Shown piece by piece: positions 8,001 to 16,918 of a stretch of 61,481 nt of DNA. Position 1 is the stretch's first letter; every line of letters starts with the position of its first letter. Position numbers and translations under genes: made by a program. The stretch lies in NCBI GenBank assembly GCA_038531315.1, contig JBCBBT010000013.1, positions 1 through 61,481 of the forward strand, in the 5' to 3' direction. Origin of the DNA: JAJFFW01 sp038531315. Its GTDB lineage: Bacteria; Pseudomonadota; Alphaproteobacteria; Caulobacterales; Parvularculaceae. The notes under the pieces are model-generated. The model had not been told where the DNA came from, did not search any database, and worked only from the letters and a program-made list of their open reading frames with translations.

Positions 8001-9401
8001 ATGCGCAAAGAAGATCGACACCTCGAAAACCGCAATGGCCGATGGTATTACCAACGGCGAGTACCGAAGCGATTCAAGCCTTACGATGATCGCGGCGTCA
8101 TCAAGACAGCGCTGAAAACGGACTCGATTGAGGTCGCCAGGTTCCGTCGTGACGCTCTTGAAGCGGCCGATGACGATTATTGGAACTCCATGCTCTTTTT
8201 GGAGGACGGCGAAGTTGGCGAATCCGATGCAAACCGCTTTCGAGAAACGCTTGAACGTCGTTATCGCGCTGCCAGTTCGCGCGCCCTCGCTCGCGGTTTC
8301 GTTTATGCGCCGATAGAGCAGATCGTCGACACGGCCGATCTTAGTGAGCTACTGGACCGCATTAATGTCGTAAAATCCGTCGACAAAGGCAGGCCAAGCT
8401 GCGCCGAAGAAGTCGAAGCGGAAGCCATGCTCGGCACTGCAGAGGAGCCACCTGTCCCCATCAGCAAGGCGATGGAAATCTACCAAACCAAGATCGCTCT
8501 TCCAAGACTGATAAAAAAATCACCTGAGCAAAAACAGCTTTGGAAAGCAACATTGGATCGTTCGCTTCGCTACTTCGTCGAGGAAATGGGCGACCTAGGC
8601 ATTGCCGAAATTACGCGGGAGCACGGCCAAAAGTACTTCGAATTCTGGAATGGCAAGGTCATGCCAGAGGACGAAAACTCGAAGCCGATGAGCCCGAAAA
8701 CAGCGGCTCGCCACTTCGGCGATATACGGAATTTGTACACCGAATACTTCAAATATCTCGGCGAAGAACAGCGCCAAAATCCGTTTCGCAACCTCAATTT
8801 CAAGACGCGTCGCGGTAAAAAAACGCGCAAACATCCGCCGTTCCCTGACAAGTGGGTGCGTGAAAAACTTCTTACACCCGAAGCGCTCAACGGCATTTCG
8901 CGCGAGATCGCCCTTTCCACATTGATGATCGTCGAGACGGGCTGTCGACCAAGTGAAATCATCAATCTTCGCCCGGAGGATATCGTTCTTGACCACGACG
9001 TCCCGCATCTCGTTATCGCTGACCGCGACGATCGCGAAGTTAAAACGGAAACGTCAGTCCGAAAGATTCCGCTGGTTGGCGTGTCACTTGAAGCGGCCAA
9101 ACGGGCGCCAAATGGTTTCCCTAAGTATCATGACAAGTCGAATTCCTTCTCAGCCGCAGCCAGCGCCGCTTATAGACGCCGCGGGCTCTTTCCGACAAAA
9201 AGGCATGTTATTTACTCGTTCAGACATTCTTTCGAAGATCGAATGAAAGAAGCGCATATCGACTTCGAGCTGCGAACGCTCCTGATGGGGCACAGTACTG
9301 AGCGGCCAGAATACGGCACAGGCGGGTCTCTCGCCTATAGACGCGACGAGCTTCTAAAGATTGCGCATCCGTTCCCGCCGGAAATGCTTGCAAGTTTCTA
9401 A
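8001..9401 (+). CDS. Tyrosine-type site-specific integrase of the island
   Basis: A 466-residue tyrosine recombinase. The N-terminus (RNGRWYYQRRVPKRF) is the DUF6538-type arm-binding start seen in many tRNA-targeting integrases, followed by a SAM-like core-binding region. The catalytic domain carries Arg I in ETGCRPSEI (about residue 316), the HxxR-like box in YSFRHSFEDRM (about 405), the second His in LMGHS (about 431) and the Tyr nucleophile in PEYGTG (about 438). It lies immediately 3' of tRNA-Gly, so it most likely integrates there. It is the only integrase in the window and a natural candidate to serve the conjugative backbone 25 kb away. Confidence 0.92.
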   Translation: MRKEDRHLENRNGRWYYQRRVPKRFKPYDDRGVIKTALKTDSIEVARFRRDALEAADDDYWNSMLFLEDGEVGESDANRFRETLERRYRAASSRALARGFVYAPIEQIVDTADLSELLDRINVVKSVDKGRPSCAEEVEAEAMLGTAEEPPVPISKAMEIYQTKIALPRLIKKSPEQKQLWKATLDRSLRYFVEEMGDLGIAEITREHGQKYFEFWNGKVMPEDENSKPMSPKTAARHFGDIRNLYTEYFKYLGEEQRQNPFRNLNFKTRRGKKTRKHPPFPDKWVREKLLTPEALNGISREIALSTLMIVETGCRPSEIINLRPEDIVLDHDVPHLVIADRDDREVKTETSVRKIPLVGVSLEAAKRAPNGFPKYHDKSNSFSAAASAAYRRRGLFPTKRHVIYSFRHSFEDRMKEAHIDFELRTLLMGHSTERPEYGTGGSLAYRRDELLKIAHPFPPEMLASF

Positions 9402-9479
9402 AGCTGACATCCCTAGTGAAGCCTCTACGATCTTTACTTCGTCAGTTTACGTAACGTTGTCGGGTGATATCTATGGAGG

Positions 9480-9875
9480 TCAATTTCCGTCATTCGAGCG
9501 TTGCGTGAGTACGCCAGCGGTTAAGAGCAGGCCGCCAGCAATCGCGACGTTCTTGAAAAAGAGCGATATTTCTAGCGAACGCAGAGGCTCCTCAATCGCC
9601 CAGAAACGGTGAAAAAAGACATTCGTTGCAAGCGTAAAAGTAGCAAGCGCCAGAGCTGCGACAACGGCATATCTCCGTCCGGCAATGACGATCAGCCCAG
9701 CGCCAATTTCTAGCAGAATAGTCGCTGGAAGTAGAATGAACGCAGGCGAAAGACCGACCAAATCCATGCGGACCAAGGTCTCGGCATAAGACGCCAGTTT
9801 GTTAAAACCGCCAAGAATGAAGAGCGATGCTAGCAACACTCTGCCGGCGTGAAAGGCAATACGATCAAACTGCAT
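9480..9875 (-). CDS. DoxX family membrane protein
   Basis: A 131-residue, four-helix membrane protein of the DoxX family, recognised from the N-terminal R-x-L-LASLFILGGFNKLASYAET pattern, the ILLEIGAGLIVIAGRRY helix and the FFKNVAIAGGLLLTAG end. The biochemical role of the family is poorly defined; members are often linked to redox or detoxification genes. Its start overlaps the end of the upstream membrane protein gene by 11 bases, so the two are translated from one message. The 78-base gap between it and the convergent integrase holds no other gene. Confidence 0.88.
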   Translation of the reverse strand: MQFDRIAFHAGRVLLASLFILGGFNKLASYAETLVRMDLVGLSPAFILLPATILLEIGAGLIVIAGRRYAVVAALALATFTLATNVFFHRFWAIEEPLRSLEISLFFKNVAIAGGLLLTAGVLTQRSNDGN

Positions 9876-10311
9876 GCTCGCCCTTCTTTCTCCCGTTCGA
9901 CATTAAATAACCAGCACCATATAAAACCGCAGCAACGGCCGAGGCCGGCCAAGGCGAAGGCAAACCCGTATTCAAAGTAACTTCAGCAGCGAATACGGTA
10001 GTAAGCCCCATGCCTACCGCCCCGACGAGGGGCGCGGCCCAACGCCCCCATGGGTCAGCGTTTCGATGGGGACCGTAGGTAATGATGAGCACCGCTAACC
10101 CAAGGACCATCTGACCGACCCCCATCTCCTTCATTAAAACCATCAAAATGGCTTGTGTTCCATCTGGAACCTCTGACCAAGGGGTGCCGATGATCGCCAG
10201 ATGGAACGGCATGACTTCCGTGCGAAGCGCATAAAACAGTCCAAAGGCGCAGCTCCCTGCGCCTAGGACCGTATAAAGAATTAACGGAGCGAGATATCTC
10301 ACGCGCTTCAT
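9865..10311 (-). CDS. Four-helix membrane protein of unknown function
   Basis: 148 residues with about four hydrophobic helices, beginning MKRVRYLAPLILYTVLG and ending in a Lys/Arg tail. No family recognised. It is sandwiched between the enoyl-CoA hydratase gene (28-base gap) and doxX (11-base overlap), forming a leftward operon probably run from the HxlR-type operator at 11301-11345. Confidence 0.65.
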   Translation of the reverse strand: MKRVRYLAPLILYTVLGAGSCAFGLFYALRTEVMPFHLAIIGTPWSEVPDGTQAILMVLMKEMGVGQMVLGLAVLIITYGPHRNADPWGRWAAPLVGAVGMGLTTVFAAEVTLNTGLPSPWPASAVAAVLYGAGYLMSNGRKKGEHAV

Positions 10312-10339
10312 CCCAACTTGTAACGAGGGTCAAGCAACA

Positions 10340-11230
10340 TCAATCAACCCAAAAATTCTTCGACTGCTGTCGCCGTTTACGAATTGCGCTGTCTGGGTCT
10401 TTCTGAGCGTAGGCGAGCCAGCCATGGGTTTCGTCGGCATCAGGAATGAGATTGCTCATCATAGTTGCCGTCGTATAGGCGGCTTGAACGGCTTCGAACC
10501 CTTGCGCCGTGTAGAGGTCGGCCTCGACGTTTTTATTTATTATGAATTTTAACTGACGCAGCCCTTGTTGATTCTTCATACGTAGCAGGGCGACCAGGTC
10601 GGCTGTTGCACTGTCAAGGTCATCGTTCGGAACAGCACGATTAAAGAGGCCTAGCTCGACGCCGCGTTCAGCAGAGTGGAGCGCCCCTAATAGATTGATC
10701 TCTTTCGTCATACGACGCCCGATCAAACGCGCCATGCGTGTCGTGCCACCCCACCCAGGCGTAATGCCCCAGTCAACCTCGGGCATGCCCCATTTAACGC
10801 GTTCGGCGCAAACAACAAAGTCGCAGGCCATGGTGATCTCAAGACCGCCGCCGACACAATAGCCGTCGACCGATGCGATCGTAATCTTGTCGAGTTCTTC
10901 AAGCGTGTTCGCCATATGCTGGTAGTATCGCACACGACGCATGGCCTGATTGGGGTTGCCCCATTTTCCCGACGCCATTTCAGTCAAATCATCGCCGACG
11001 CAGAAATTACCGCCGGCACCCTTAATGACGACGACATGGAAACGGTCTTGGTCGCGGATGTATTCGACGACTTCTGTAAATTCTCGGGATAGATCGATCG
11101 ACAGAGCGTTCATTACGTCCGGTCGATTGAGGGTAATTGTCACGAGATCACCGTCTTCTTCCAGAGTGAGCGATTCTGTCTTCGGCGCCGTGATAGTGCT
11201 TGTATTAAACCCATGGGGCGTTTTTGACAT
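10340..11230 (-). CDS. Enoyl-CoA hydratase/isomerase (crotonase family)
   Basis: A 296-residue crotonase-fold protein. The oxyanion-hole segment is AGGNFCVGDDL, and both active-site glutamates of the hydratase subclass can be seen: one in VGGGLEITMACD and one in GMPEVDWG. WGGTTRMARLIGRR follows as in true hydratases. It should act on an enoyl-CoA, perhaps an unusual or aromatic one, since the canonical beta-oxidation hydratase is already present in the FadJ-like gene of this island. It is divergent from the HxlR regulator and first in its operon. Confidence 0.88.
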   Translation of the reverse strand: MSKTPHGFNTSTITAPKTESLTLEEDGDLVTITLNRPDVMNALSIDLSREFTEVVEYIRDQDRFHVVVIKGAGGNFCVGDDLTEMASGKWGNPNQAMRRVRYYQHMANTLEELDKITIASVDGYCVGGGLEITMACDFVVCAERVKWGMPEVDWGITPGWGGTTRMARLIGRRMTKEINLLGALHSAERGVELGLFNRAVPNDDLDSATADLVALLRMKNQQGLRQLKFIINKNVEADLYTAQGFEAVQAAYTTATMMSNLIPDADETHGWLAYAQKDPDSAIRKRRQQSKNFWVD

Positions 11231-11300
11231 GGCTGACCTTCCTGTTCCTCTCTTTTCCGTGATTTCTCATGGGCGATTGAACGCCAGATCGAATTCGATA

Positions 11301-11345
11301 TAACTACCGAAACAATAGTTATGTTACTATCGATACGATAGTAAC
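11301..11345. promoter_or_regulatory. Two inverted repeats, likely HxlR operator
   Basis: GTTACTATCG and CGATAGTAAC (11323-11345) form a perfect 10-bp inverted repeat around ATA. Directly beside it, TAACTA and TAGTTA (11301-11321) form a second one with a 9-base spacer. Both lie in the 142-base gap between the divergent hydratase operon and the hxlR-type gene, close to both promoters. This fits a two-site operator for the dimeric HxlR protein encoded next to it. Confidence 0.7.
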
Positions 11346-11372
11346 AAGTCAAGCCTCAGGAGGTCCAATCCA

Positions 11373-11798
11373 ATGCCAAAACGAGATATCGATCCGGTGA
11401 AGCTCACGCTTGATCTGGTCGGTGACGGCTGGACGTTTCAGATTTTGAAGGCATCATTTTTCGGCGCGCGCCGGTTCGACGATTTTCAGATCGAAACAGG
11501 GGCCGCACCAAGCATATTGTCAGCCAGACTGAAAAAGCTCGTGGACGCAGAGATTTTCGAGAAAATCCAATATAGTGATCATGCCCGCCGATTTGACTAT
11601 CGCCTTACCGTACAGGGTTTGGAGCTCTACCCTCTAATTATTCTTATGCGGCAGTGGGGTGAAAAGTGGTTGGGGTCGAACGACCAAGCGATCAAGCTTA
11701 AGCATAATCCCTGCGGAAAAAAGTTGAATGTGCAGGTGACCTGCAGTTCCTGCGGAAAAGCTGTGACCGCGAATGATGTTTCCTGGGAGCGGCTTTAA
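11373..11798 (+). CDS. HxlR family winged-helix regulator
   Basis: A 141-residue MarR/HxlR-type DNA-binding protein. The family pattern is visible: DLVGDGWTFQILKASFFGARRFDDFQ, then APSILSARLKKLVDAEIFEKIQYSDHARRFDYRLTVQGLELYP. The C-terminus adds a cysteine cluster (NPCGKK, then TCSSCGKAV) that could bind zinc or sense redox or electrophiles. AGGAGG lies a few bases before the ATG. It is divergent from the hydratase/DoxX operon, which it most likely controls through the shared operator. Confidence 0.9.
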   Translation: MPKRDIDPVKLTLDLVGDGWTFQILKASFFGARRFDDFQIETGAAPSILSARLKKLVDAEIFEKIQYSDHARRFDYRLTVQGLELYPLIILMRQWGEKWLGSNDQAIKLKHNPCGKKLNVQVTCSSCGKAVTANDVSWERL

Positions 11799-11920
11799 CT
11801 TACTTCGCAGAAATATAATGCCGTACAGCAAAGTCGTGCGCGAACGGCATCAAGCAATGTCCGTCGTCAGGTCTTTTGAGACAGATGGCGGACTGACGTA
11901 AGAAGATCAAGCGCAGCACA

Positions 11921-12271
11921 GTGCGGGTCTACAAAGCGCAAGGTCTAATCCGCCCCTTGGAACGGGCAAATGGATACAGAGCCTACGACCAGTCCCATGT
12001 TGAGACGCTACAAGCGATCAAGCTTGGGCAGCCGCTGGGCGTTACCTTAAAGGAAATCAAATACCTTACCGAAGCTTGGAATGGCGGAACGCTAAGCTCA
12101 GGAAAGAGAAGGCGCGCCATCTCTGAGAAATTGAGGGAATGCAAGGAGAAACGCGCCCAACTAGATTTGATGATCGGCTATCTTGGAGACTGTCTTGATT
12201 GGGTTGACGGGGGCGAGATCGGCGACAAGCCATCATTTGCACACACTAAGCGTGACGGCGATCCAGAGTAA
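11921..12271 (+). pseudogene. MerR-like regulator lacking its N-terminal DNA-binding helix
   Basis: The encoded segment STVRVYKAQGLIRPLERANGYRAYDQSHVETLQAIKLGQPLGVTLKEIKYL is clearly the MerR winged-helix domain, followed by a short dimerisation helix. However, the first helix-turn-helix element (normally about 15-20 residues before TVRVY) is absent: the only usable start is a GTG at 11921, and a TGA closes the frame at 11894. Upstream bases in another frame could encode part of a start (MSVVRSFETDGGLT), hinting at a frameshift near 11898. Probably a decayed gene. Its end overlaps the convergent symporter gene by 26 bases. Confidence 0.55.
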
Positions 12272-13658
12272 AACCGGCATGTCTGTGACGTCGATGGTTC
12301 AGTTGAGTGACGAGCCTGGCGTGCAACGCCCGATCAACGCGATAAAAAGAAATGATAACGATACTGACGATTAGACACGCCATAGGAAGACCTATGGCGA
12401 CATTCGGCAATGATTCAATCGTTTGCGCGCCGAGCACGGCCGACGCCTCATAGCCAATTAGATCGAGAGCGACGCCGAGCAGCGCAATCCCAAGCGCCGA
12501 CCCTGCTTTTAGGACCAATTGATTAACCCCATATATTACCGCCTCGGCGCGCGCGCCGGTCCGCCATTCGCCAACCTCCACCGTGTCCGGCAACATGGAC
12601 CAGAAGGTCACCACATAAGCGGCATGGCCGAAACCGCTGACGGCGATGAGCGCAAGAAAGGGCGCGGCGCTTGTCGGCGGCATAAAGAACAATACCAACT
12701 GGCTTGCGAGCACGATCATCGACCCTGTGAGCCAGGCGGTGCGTTTTTCAATATGTTTTGAAATATAACCCCAGATCGGGATGGAGAAGGCGATACACGC
12801 CATCAGCACTGTCAGGGGGAGCGTAATCGATAATTTGAACGGCAGGACGCGTTCAACATAATAGATAATCGCCTTCGCAAATATCGCGCTGCCCATCCCA
12901 GCGATGAAGATTGCAGCTAGCAAGACCATCAAGGGGCGGTTTAGGACAAACTGCCGGGCGAATTCGGACAGGCTGAACTGGACCGCTTGCTCTGTGTCAA
13001 CACGTTCACGCGTCGACAAGAAGGCAGCGGCGATCGCGGCCGCACCAATCGCCGCATAGATCAGACTCGTCAGAAAAATCCCAAGCCGGCGGTCGCCCGG
13101 CGCAAGGATATCCGATATGGGTAGCATTGATGCGGCGACAGCAAGACCGCCTAATGTTGCAAAAGTCATGCGGAACGCGGTCAACGCTCCGCGTTCACCG
13201 CTATCACTTGTCAAATTCGCGGTTAGTGCGGAGTACGGTACGGCAACGACTGTAAACACAGTACGGAAGATCAGATGCGCGACAAGACTCGCCGCGAAAA
13301 CTGTGCTCGGAAACATAATTGGCGCAGCAAACAGCCCGGCAAAGCTAAGGGCGAGCGGCGCGCAACCAAATAAGAGATAGGGCCGCAAACGTCCCCAGCG
13401 CGACCGGGTGCGGCTGGCGATGATCCCCATCAAGGGGTCAGTGACGGCGTCCCAGACCAAAGGAGCCGCGAATAAAAGTCCTGCAAGAGCCGGGCGAATT
13501 TGAAGAACATCCGTGTAGTAATAAAGAAGGAAGAGATTGAGCCCGGTATAAAAACCGTTCAGACCAAAATCACCGACGCCAAACCCGATCCGTTGAAAAA
13601 CGGAGAGCGTTTTGCCAGTCTCAGAATAAGGTTGAGCGCTTTTAGACTTGGCGCACAT
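12246..13658 (-). CDS. GPH-type sugar/glycoside:cation symporter (MFS superfamily)
   Basis: A 470-residue protein with about twelve hydrophobic helices. The N-terminal GVGDFGLNGFYTGLNLFLLYYYTDVL segment and the loop DPLMGIIASRTRSRWGRLRPYLLFG are typical of the glycoside-pentoside-hexuronide:cation symporter family (MelB-like). It should import a glycoside or uronide-like compound with a cation. Its start overlaps the SDR stop by one base. It is the last gene of the 13-gene leftward operon, close to the GH1 glucosidase gene. Confidence 0.88.
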   Translation of the reverse strand: MCAKSKSAQPYSETGKTLSVFQRIGFGVGDFGLNGFYTGLNLFLLYYYTDVLQIRPALAGLLFAAPLVWDAVTDPLMGIIASRTRSRWGRLRPYLLFGCAPLALSFAGLFAAPIMFPSTVFAASLVAHLIFRTVFTVVAVPYSALTANLTSDSGERGALTAFRMTFATLGGLAVAASMLPISDILAPGDRRLGIFLTSLIYAAIGAAAIAAAFLSTRERVDTEQAVQFSLSEFARQFVLNRPLMVLLAAIFIAGMGSAIFAKAIIYYVERVLPFKLSITLPLTVLMACIAFSIPIWGYISKHIEKRTAWLTGSMIVLASQLVLFFMPPTSAAPFLALIAVSGFGHAAYVVTFWSMLPDTVEVGEWRTGARAEAVIYGVNQLVLKAGSALGIALLGVALDLIGYEASAVLGAQTIESLPNVAIGLPMACLIVSIVIISFYRVDRALHARLVTQLNHRRHRHAGFTLDRRHA

Positions 13659-14470
13659 TAAAGTCGGACGAACGCTTTGCCGATCTTATCGGCGCGGGAT
13701 TGGAAACGCTCATAGGTCTCTTCTTCGGTGGCGCAGACGAGATAGCCTCCGCCATCAGAAACGACTCGTTCGATATGCGGCCACATCACATCCGGGCTCT
13801 GAGCTTGTCGCCAATAGTCGGCGGCCGCTGGGTCCATGCGCGAAACGCCACCGAACCGATCAGGGCGCGCCCGCGCGCCGTCCCAGATATCCGTGTTCAA
13901 AAGTCCTGGGCAGAGAATGGTTGATCCGATTCCGTCCCGCCCCACCTCGGCGCCAATCGCTTCTGCGACGGCGAAGGTCCCGTGCTTGGTCACCGCATAG
14001 AACGGGAACTGGTCTTCAGCAGCGACGAGCGCGGCTGTCGACGCGGTGAATCCGATATGGGCAGGCGCATCCTTTGGCGCCATCAGGGGCTGGAACGCCT
14101 GCACCGTCCAGATCGGTCCGGCGATATTGACGGCGATCCCCCATTCAATCGCATTGCGGGGCCCTGTGGTCATTCCAGCGCCAACGCCTACGCCAGCATT
14201 CGCCCAAAGCAGACACAGCGGCTCCTCCCTCTTGGAAAGCGACTCGGCGCCTTTCAGGCACTGATCGGGATCGCTGACGTCAAAAGCGAGTGCAAAAGCA
14301 TCACCACCTATTTCGTCCGCAACAGACATCGCCGCATCTTCGCGAATATCCTGAACGCAGACAGTCATTCCACCCTCAGCCAGTTTCAGAGCGAGCATGC
14401 GCCCGATCCCATCGCCAGCTCCGGTGACAAGAGCTAGGCGTCCTTCATAGTCAGCGAGAAGATTTGACAT
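13658..14470 (-). CDS. Short-chain dehydrogenase/reductase (SDR)
   Basis: A 270-residue classical SDR. The dinucleotide motif is TGAGDGIG near residue 16, an NAG-like segment is ANAGVG, the catalytic Ser is in GFTASTAAL and the active Tyr-Lys pair is in FYAVTKHG. The Asp after beta-2 (VQDIRED) suggests NAD use. The substrate is not predictable. It sits between the GH1 and symporter genes in the catabolic operon, so it probably oxidises or reduces the released aglycone or an intermediate. Confidence 0.88.
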   Translation of the reverse strand: MSNLLADYEGRLALVTGAGDGIGRMLALKLAEGGMTVCVQDIREDAAMSVADEIGGDAFALAFDVSDPDQCLKGAESLSKREEPLCLLWANAGVGVGAGMTTGPRNAIEWGIAVNIAGPIWTVQAFQPLMAPKDAPAHIGFTASTAALVAAEDQFPFYAVTKHGTFAVAEAIGAEVGRDGIGSTILCPGLLNTDIWDGARARPDRFGGVSRMDPAAADYWRQAQSPDVMWPHIERVVSDGGGYLVCATEEETYERFQSRADKIGKAFVRL

Positions 14471-14484
14471 TCTTGTAACCCTCC

Positions 14485-15855
14485 TCAGTCAATGGCCGGC
14501 AGTGTATTGGTGGCGATGAGCTCGCCGTACCATTTCGCGCTCGCCTTCGGCGTGCGCTCCAGCGTCTTGTAGTCAATGTGGAGGAGACCGAATCGCGGCT
14601 TGAAGCCTTCCGCCCACTCAAAGTTGTCCATCAAAGACCAGACGAAATAGCCGCCAATGTCGGCCCCCTCTTGCCGGGCACGGTCGAGCGCTCTTAAATA
14701 ATCCTGAAAGAAAGCGATCCGCTTCGGGTCGTCGACCGTTCGCGCGCCGTTCTCGGTTGTCACCGTGTCTTCATAGGCGACGCCGTTCTCGGTGACGATC
14801 ATCGGCATCTTGTAATCTTCATGCAGACGCTTCAGCGAAACGTAGAAACCTTCCGGATCGACGCGCCAGCCCATGGCGGTCAACGCGTCCGGGTCGTCGT
14901 CGGTCTCATCGACCGGCCGGGCGCCGAGCGGCGCCGACGCGTCTGCCGCGATTTTCCGGCGGCTGTAGAAATTGACGCCAAGAAAATCTGTTTTCTGAGA
15001 AATGGTCGACATCGTCTCATCGTCAATCGTCAGGCCGAAGCCTTCGAGCAAGGCTTGAGCAGGCTGCGGATAAGCGCCCTTGAAGATCGCATCAAGATGG
15101 GCGCCATTATAGAGGGCGTCGACCGTTGCTGCGGCGGTAGCGTCCGCCTCGCTATCCGTCTCACCCTCAAACAGCCCCATATTGATGACGATGCCGATCC
15201 GCCCGTCGGGAACCGCGTCGCGGAAGACTTCCACGGCGCGGCCATGAGAGACGTTTTCATGGTGGATGCATTTCAGATAGGCAGCAGGGTCGGTCAGGCC
15301 CGGCGCATGCATGCCGATAACGTGTCCGGCGCTAGCGAACACATTAGGCTCGTTAAGCGTAAACCACGTCTTGACGCGGTCGCCATAGGATTTGAAAGCA
15401 AGCTCAGCGTATGCGGCGAACCAGTCCGGCATGTCTGCGCTCGCCCAGCCGCCCTTCTCCTGCAACGCCAAAGGCAGGTCCCAATGAAAGAGGGTCGGGC
15501 ACGGGTCGATGCCAGCGGCCAGCAATTCATCGATCAGTTTTGAATAGAAATCGATACCTGCCTGATTGACTGCCCCGGCACCGCCCGGCAACAGCCGCGT
15601 CCACGCGAGCGAGAAGCGATAGGCCTTCAGGCCCATATCCTTCATCAACGCAACATCGTCTTTGTACTTATGGAAATGGTCACAGGCTCGCCGCGCATGA
15701 TCACCGCCATCGATAACGCCTGGACGTTCGACGAATTCATCCCAGATTGACCGGCCCTTTCCATCGGCATCATGGCCACCTTCAATCTGATAGGCGGCGG
15801 TCGCTGCGCCCCAGATAAAGTTGTTAGGAAATATAATTTCGGGCCGAGCAGACAT
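14485..15855 (-). CDS. Glycoside hydrolase family 1 beta-glucosidase
   Basis: A 456-residue GH1 TIM-barrel enzyme that hydrolyses beta-glucosides with retention. The N-terminal FIWGAATAAYQIEGG signature, the acid/base Glu in TLNEPNVFAS (near residue 170), the nucleophile Glu in IVTENG (near 360) and WSLMDNFEWAEGF are all visible. There is no export signal, so it acts in the cytoplasm after uptake, probably by the GPH symporter two genes on. The start is ATG 15855, just after GGAGG; an in-frame TTG further upstream overlaps that SD and is not used. Confidence 0.95.
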   Translation of the reverse strand: MSARPEIIFPNNFIWGAATAAYQIEGGHDADGKGRSIWDEFVERPGVIDGGDHARRACDHFHKYKDDVALMKDMGLKAYRFSLAWTRLLPGGAGAVNQAGIDFYSKLIDELLAAGIDPCPTLFHWDLPLALQEKGGWASADMPDWFAAYAELAFKSYGDRVKTWFTLNEPNVFASAGHVIGMHAPGLTDPAAYLKCIHHENVSHGRAVEVFRDAVPDGRIGIVINMGLFEGETDSEADATAAATVDALYNGAHLDAIFKGAYPQPAQALLEGFGLTIDDETMSTISQKTDFLGVNFYSRRKIAADASAPLGARPVDETDDDPDALTAMGWRVDPEGFYVSLKRLHEDYKMPMIVTENGVAYEDTVTTENGARTVDDPKRIAFFQDYLRALDRARQEGADIGGYFVWSLMDNFEWAEGFKPRFGLLHIDYKTLERTPKASAKWYGELIATNTLPAID

Positions 15856-15878
15856 AATTTCCTCCAATACTTTTTTTA

Positions 15879-16916
15879 TTATTTGGATTTCGTAACAACG
15901 CCGTGGGCGATGAGCGACTCCGCCATGGCAAGGATCATCTCCTGGTTGCCAATAGGATTGACGCCGAGTTGGGATTTGAGTTTCGAATAATCGACCTGCG
16001 ATTGACGGCCGAGAAACGGGGCGATGCGTTTTAGCGTCGGGTCGAAGAACGCGCCGATCTTGACGATGAAGTCAGGCAAGGCGCCAGTCGGGATTTTCCA
16101 GCCGTCTGGTGCGTACGTTTTATCAAGGATGGCGGCGACTTCTTTCAGCCAGATCGGTTCGACCGCGCAGACGAAGCGCTCACCACCTACGCCTTGAGCC
16201 GTCATGGCGGCAAGATGAGCCGCAGCAACGTCGCGCACGTCAATCAGGTTAAAGCCGAGCCGGGGACAAGCGGGCATCGCGCGTTCCATTAAGAGACGGA
16301 CGAGATCGGCCGAGGCGGAATAGTCAGGCGACAAAAGCGGACCAAGGACGCCGCCAGGCAAAATCGTGACGAGTTCAGGACCGCTTTCCTGTTTGACGAA
16401 GTCCCAGGCGGCCTGTTCAGCGATCGTCTTTGATTTCTCATAAGGCGTAACGTGCTTGTCCGTAATATCTGTCCAGTCAGACTCCGTATAGACATGCCTC
16501 GCCGGTTTACCTCGGTCGGCCATCACTGACGCCATGGAACTCGTCATGACAACGCGCCGAACACCCGCGTCCTTCGCAACCTTCAGGACACGCAGTGCGC
16601 CATCGCGAGCGGGGCGCACGAGAACATCCGGATCGTCCGGTTGCTCAGCCGGAAAGGGCGAGGCGACGTGAAGGACATAGGAGACGCCGGTCATCGCCTC
16701 GCACCAATTTGTGTCTGTCTCCAGATCAGTCTCGAAAAAGACAATCGCGCTGGTCGTGTCGCCAACCGCTTTGCGCACTTCTTCAACGCGGTTCATCGAC
16801 CGTAAAGTACCGCGCACGGCATAGCCGTGCTCAAGCAGCTGTTGAATGCAGTGCGTTGCGATAAAGCCGCTTGCGCCGGTTACGAGGACGGTCTGTTTCG
16901 TCGCGTTATCGGTCAT
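15879..16916 (-). CDS. Dihydroflavonol-4-reductase-like NAD(P)-dependent aldehyde/ketone reductase
   Basis: A 345-residue extended SDR. The Rossmann motif is VLVTGASGFIATHC, the NADP-type segment RGTLRS follows, and the catalytic YxxxK is TPYEKSK. The ordering matches DFR-like and methylglyoxal/aldehyde reductases (VLHVASPFPAEQPDD is a typical DFR strand). It would reduce a carbonyl in an aglycone or aldehyde. The gap to the nitroreductase gene is only two bases, so they are translationally linked. Confidence 0.85.
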   Translation of the reverse strand: MTDNATKQTVLVTGASGFIATHCIQQLLEHGYAVRGTLRSMNRVEEVRKAVGDTTSAIVFFETDLETDTNWCEAMTGVSYVLHVASPFPAEQPDDPDVLVRPARDGALRVLKVAKDAGVRRVVMTSSMASVMADRGKPARHVYTESDWTDITDKHVTPYEKSKTIAEQAAWDFVKQESGPELVTILPGGVLGPLLSPDYSASADLVRLLMERAMPACPRLGFNLIDVRDVAAAHLAAMTAQGVGGERFVCAVEPIWLKEVAAILDKTYAPDGWKIPTGALPDFIVKIGAFFDPTLKRIAPFLGRQSQVDYSKLKSQLGVNPIGNQEMILAMAESLIAHGVVTKSK

Positions 16917-16918
16917 GG

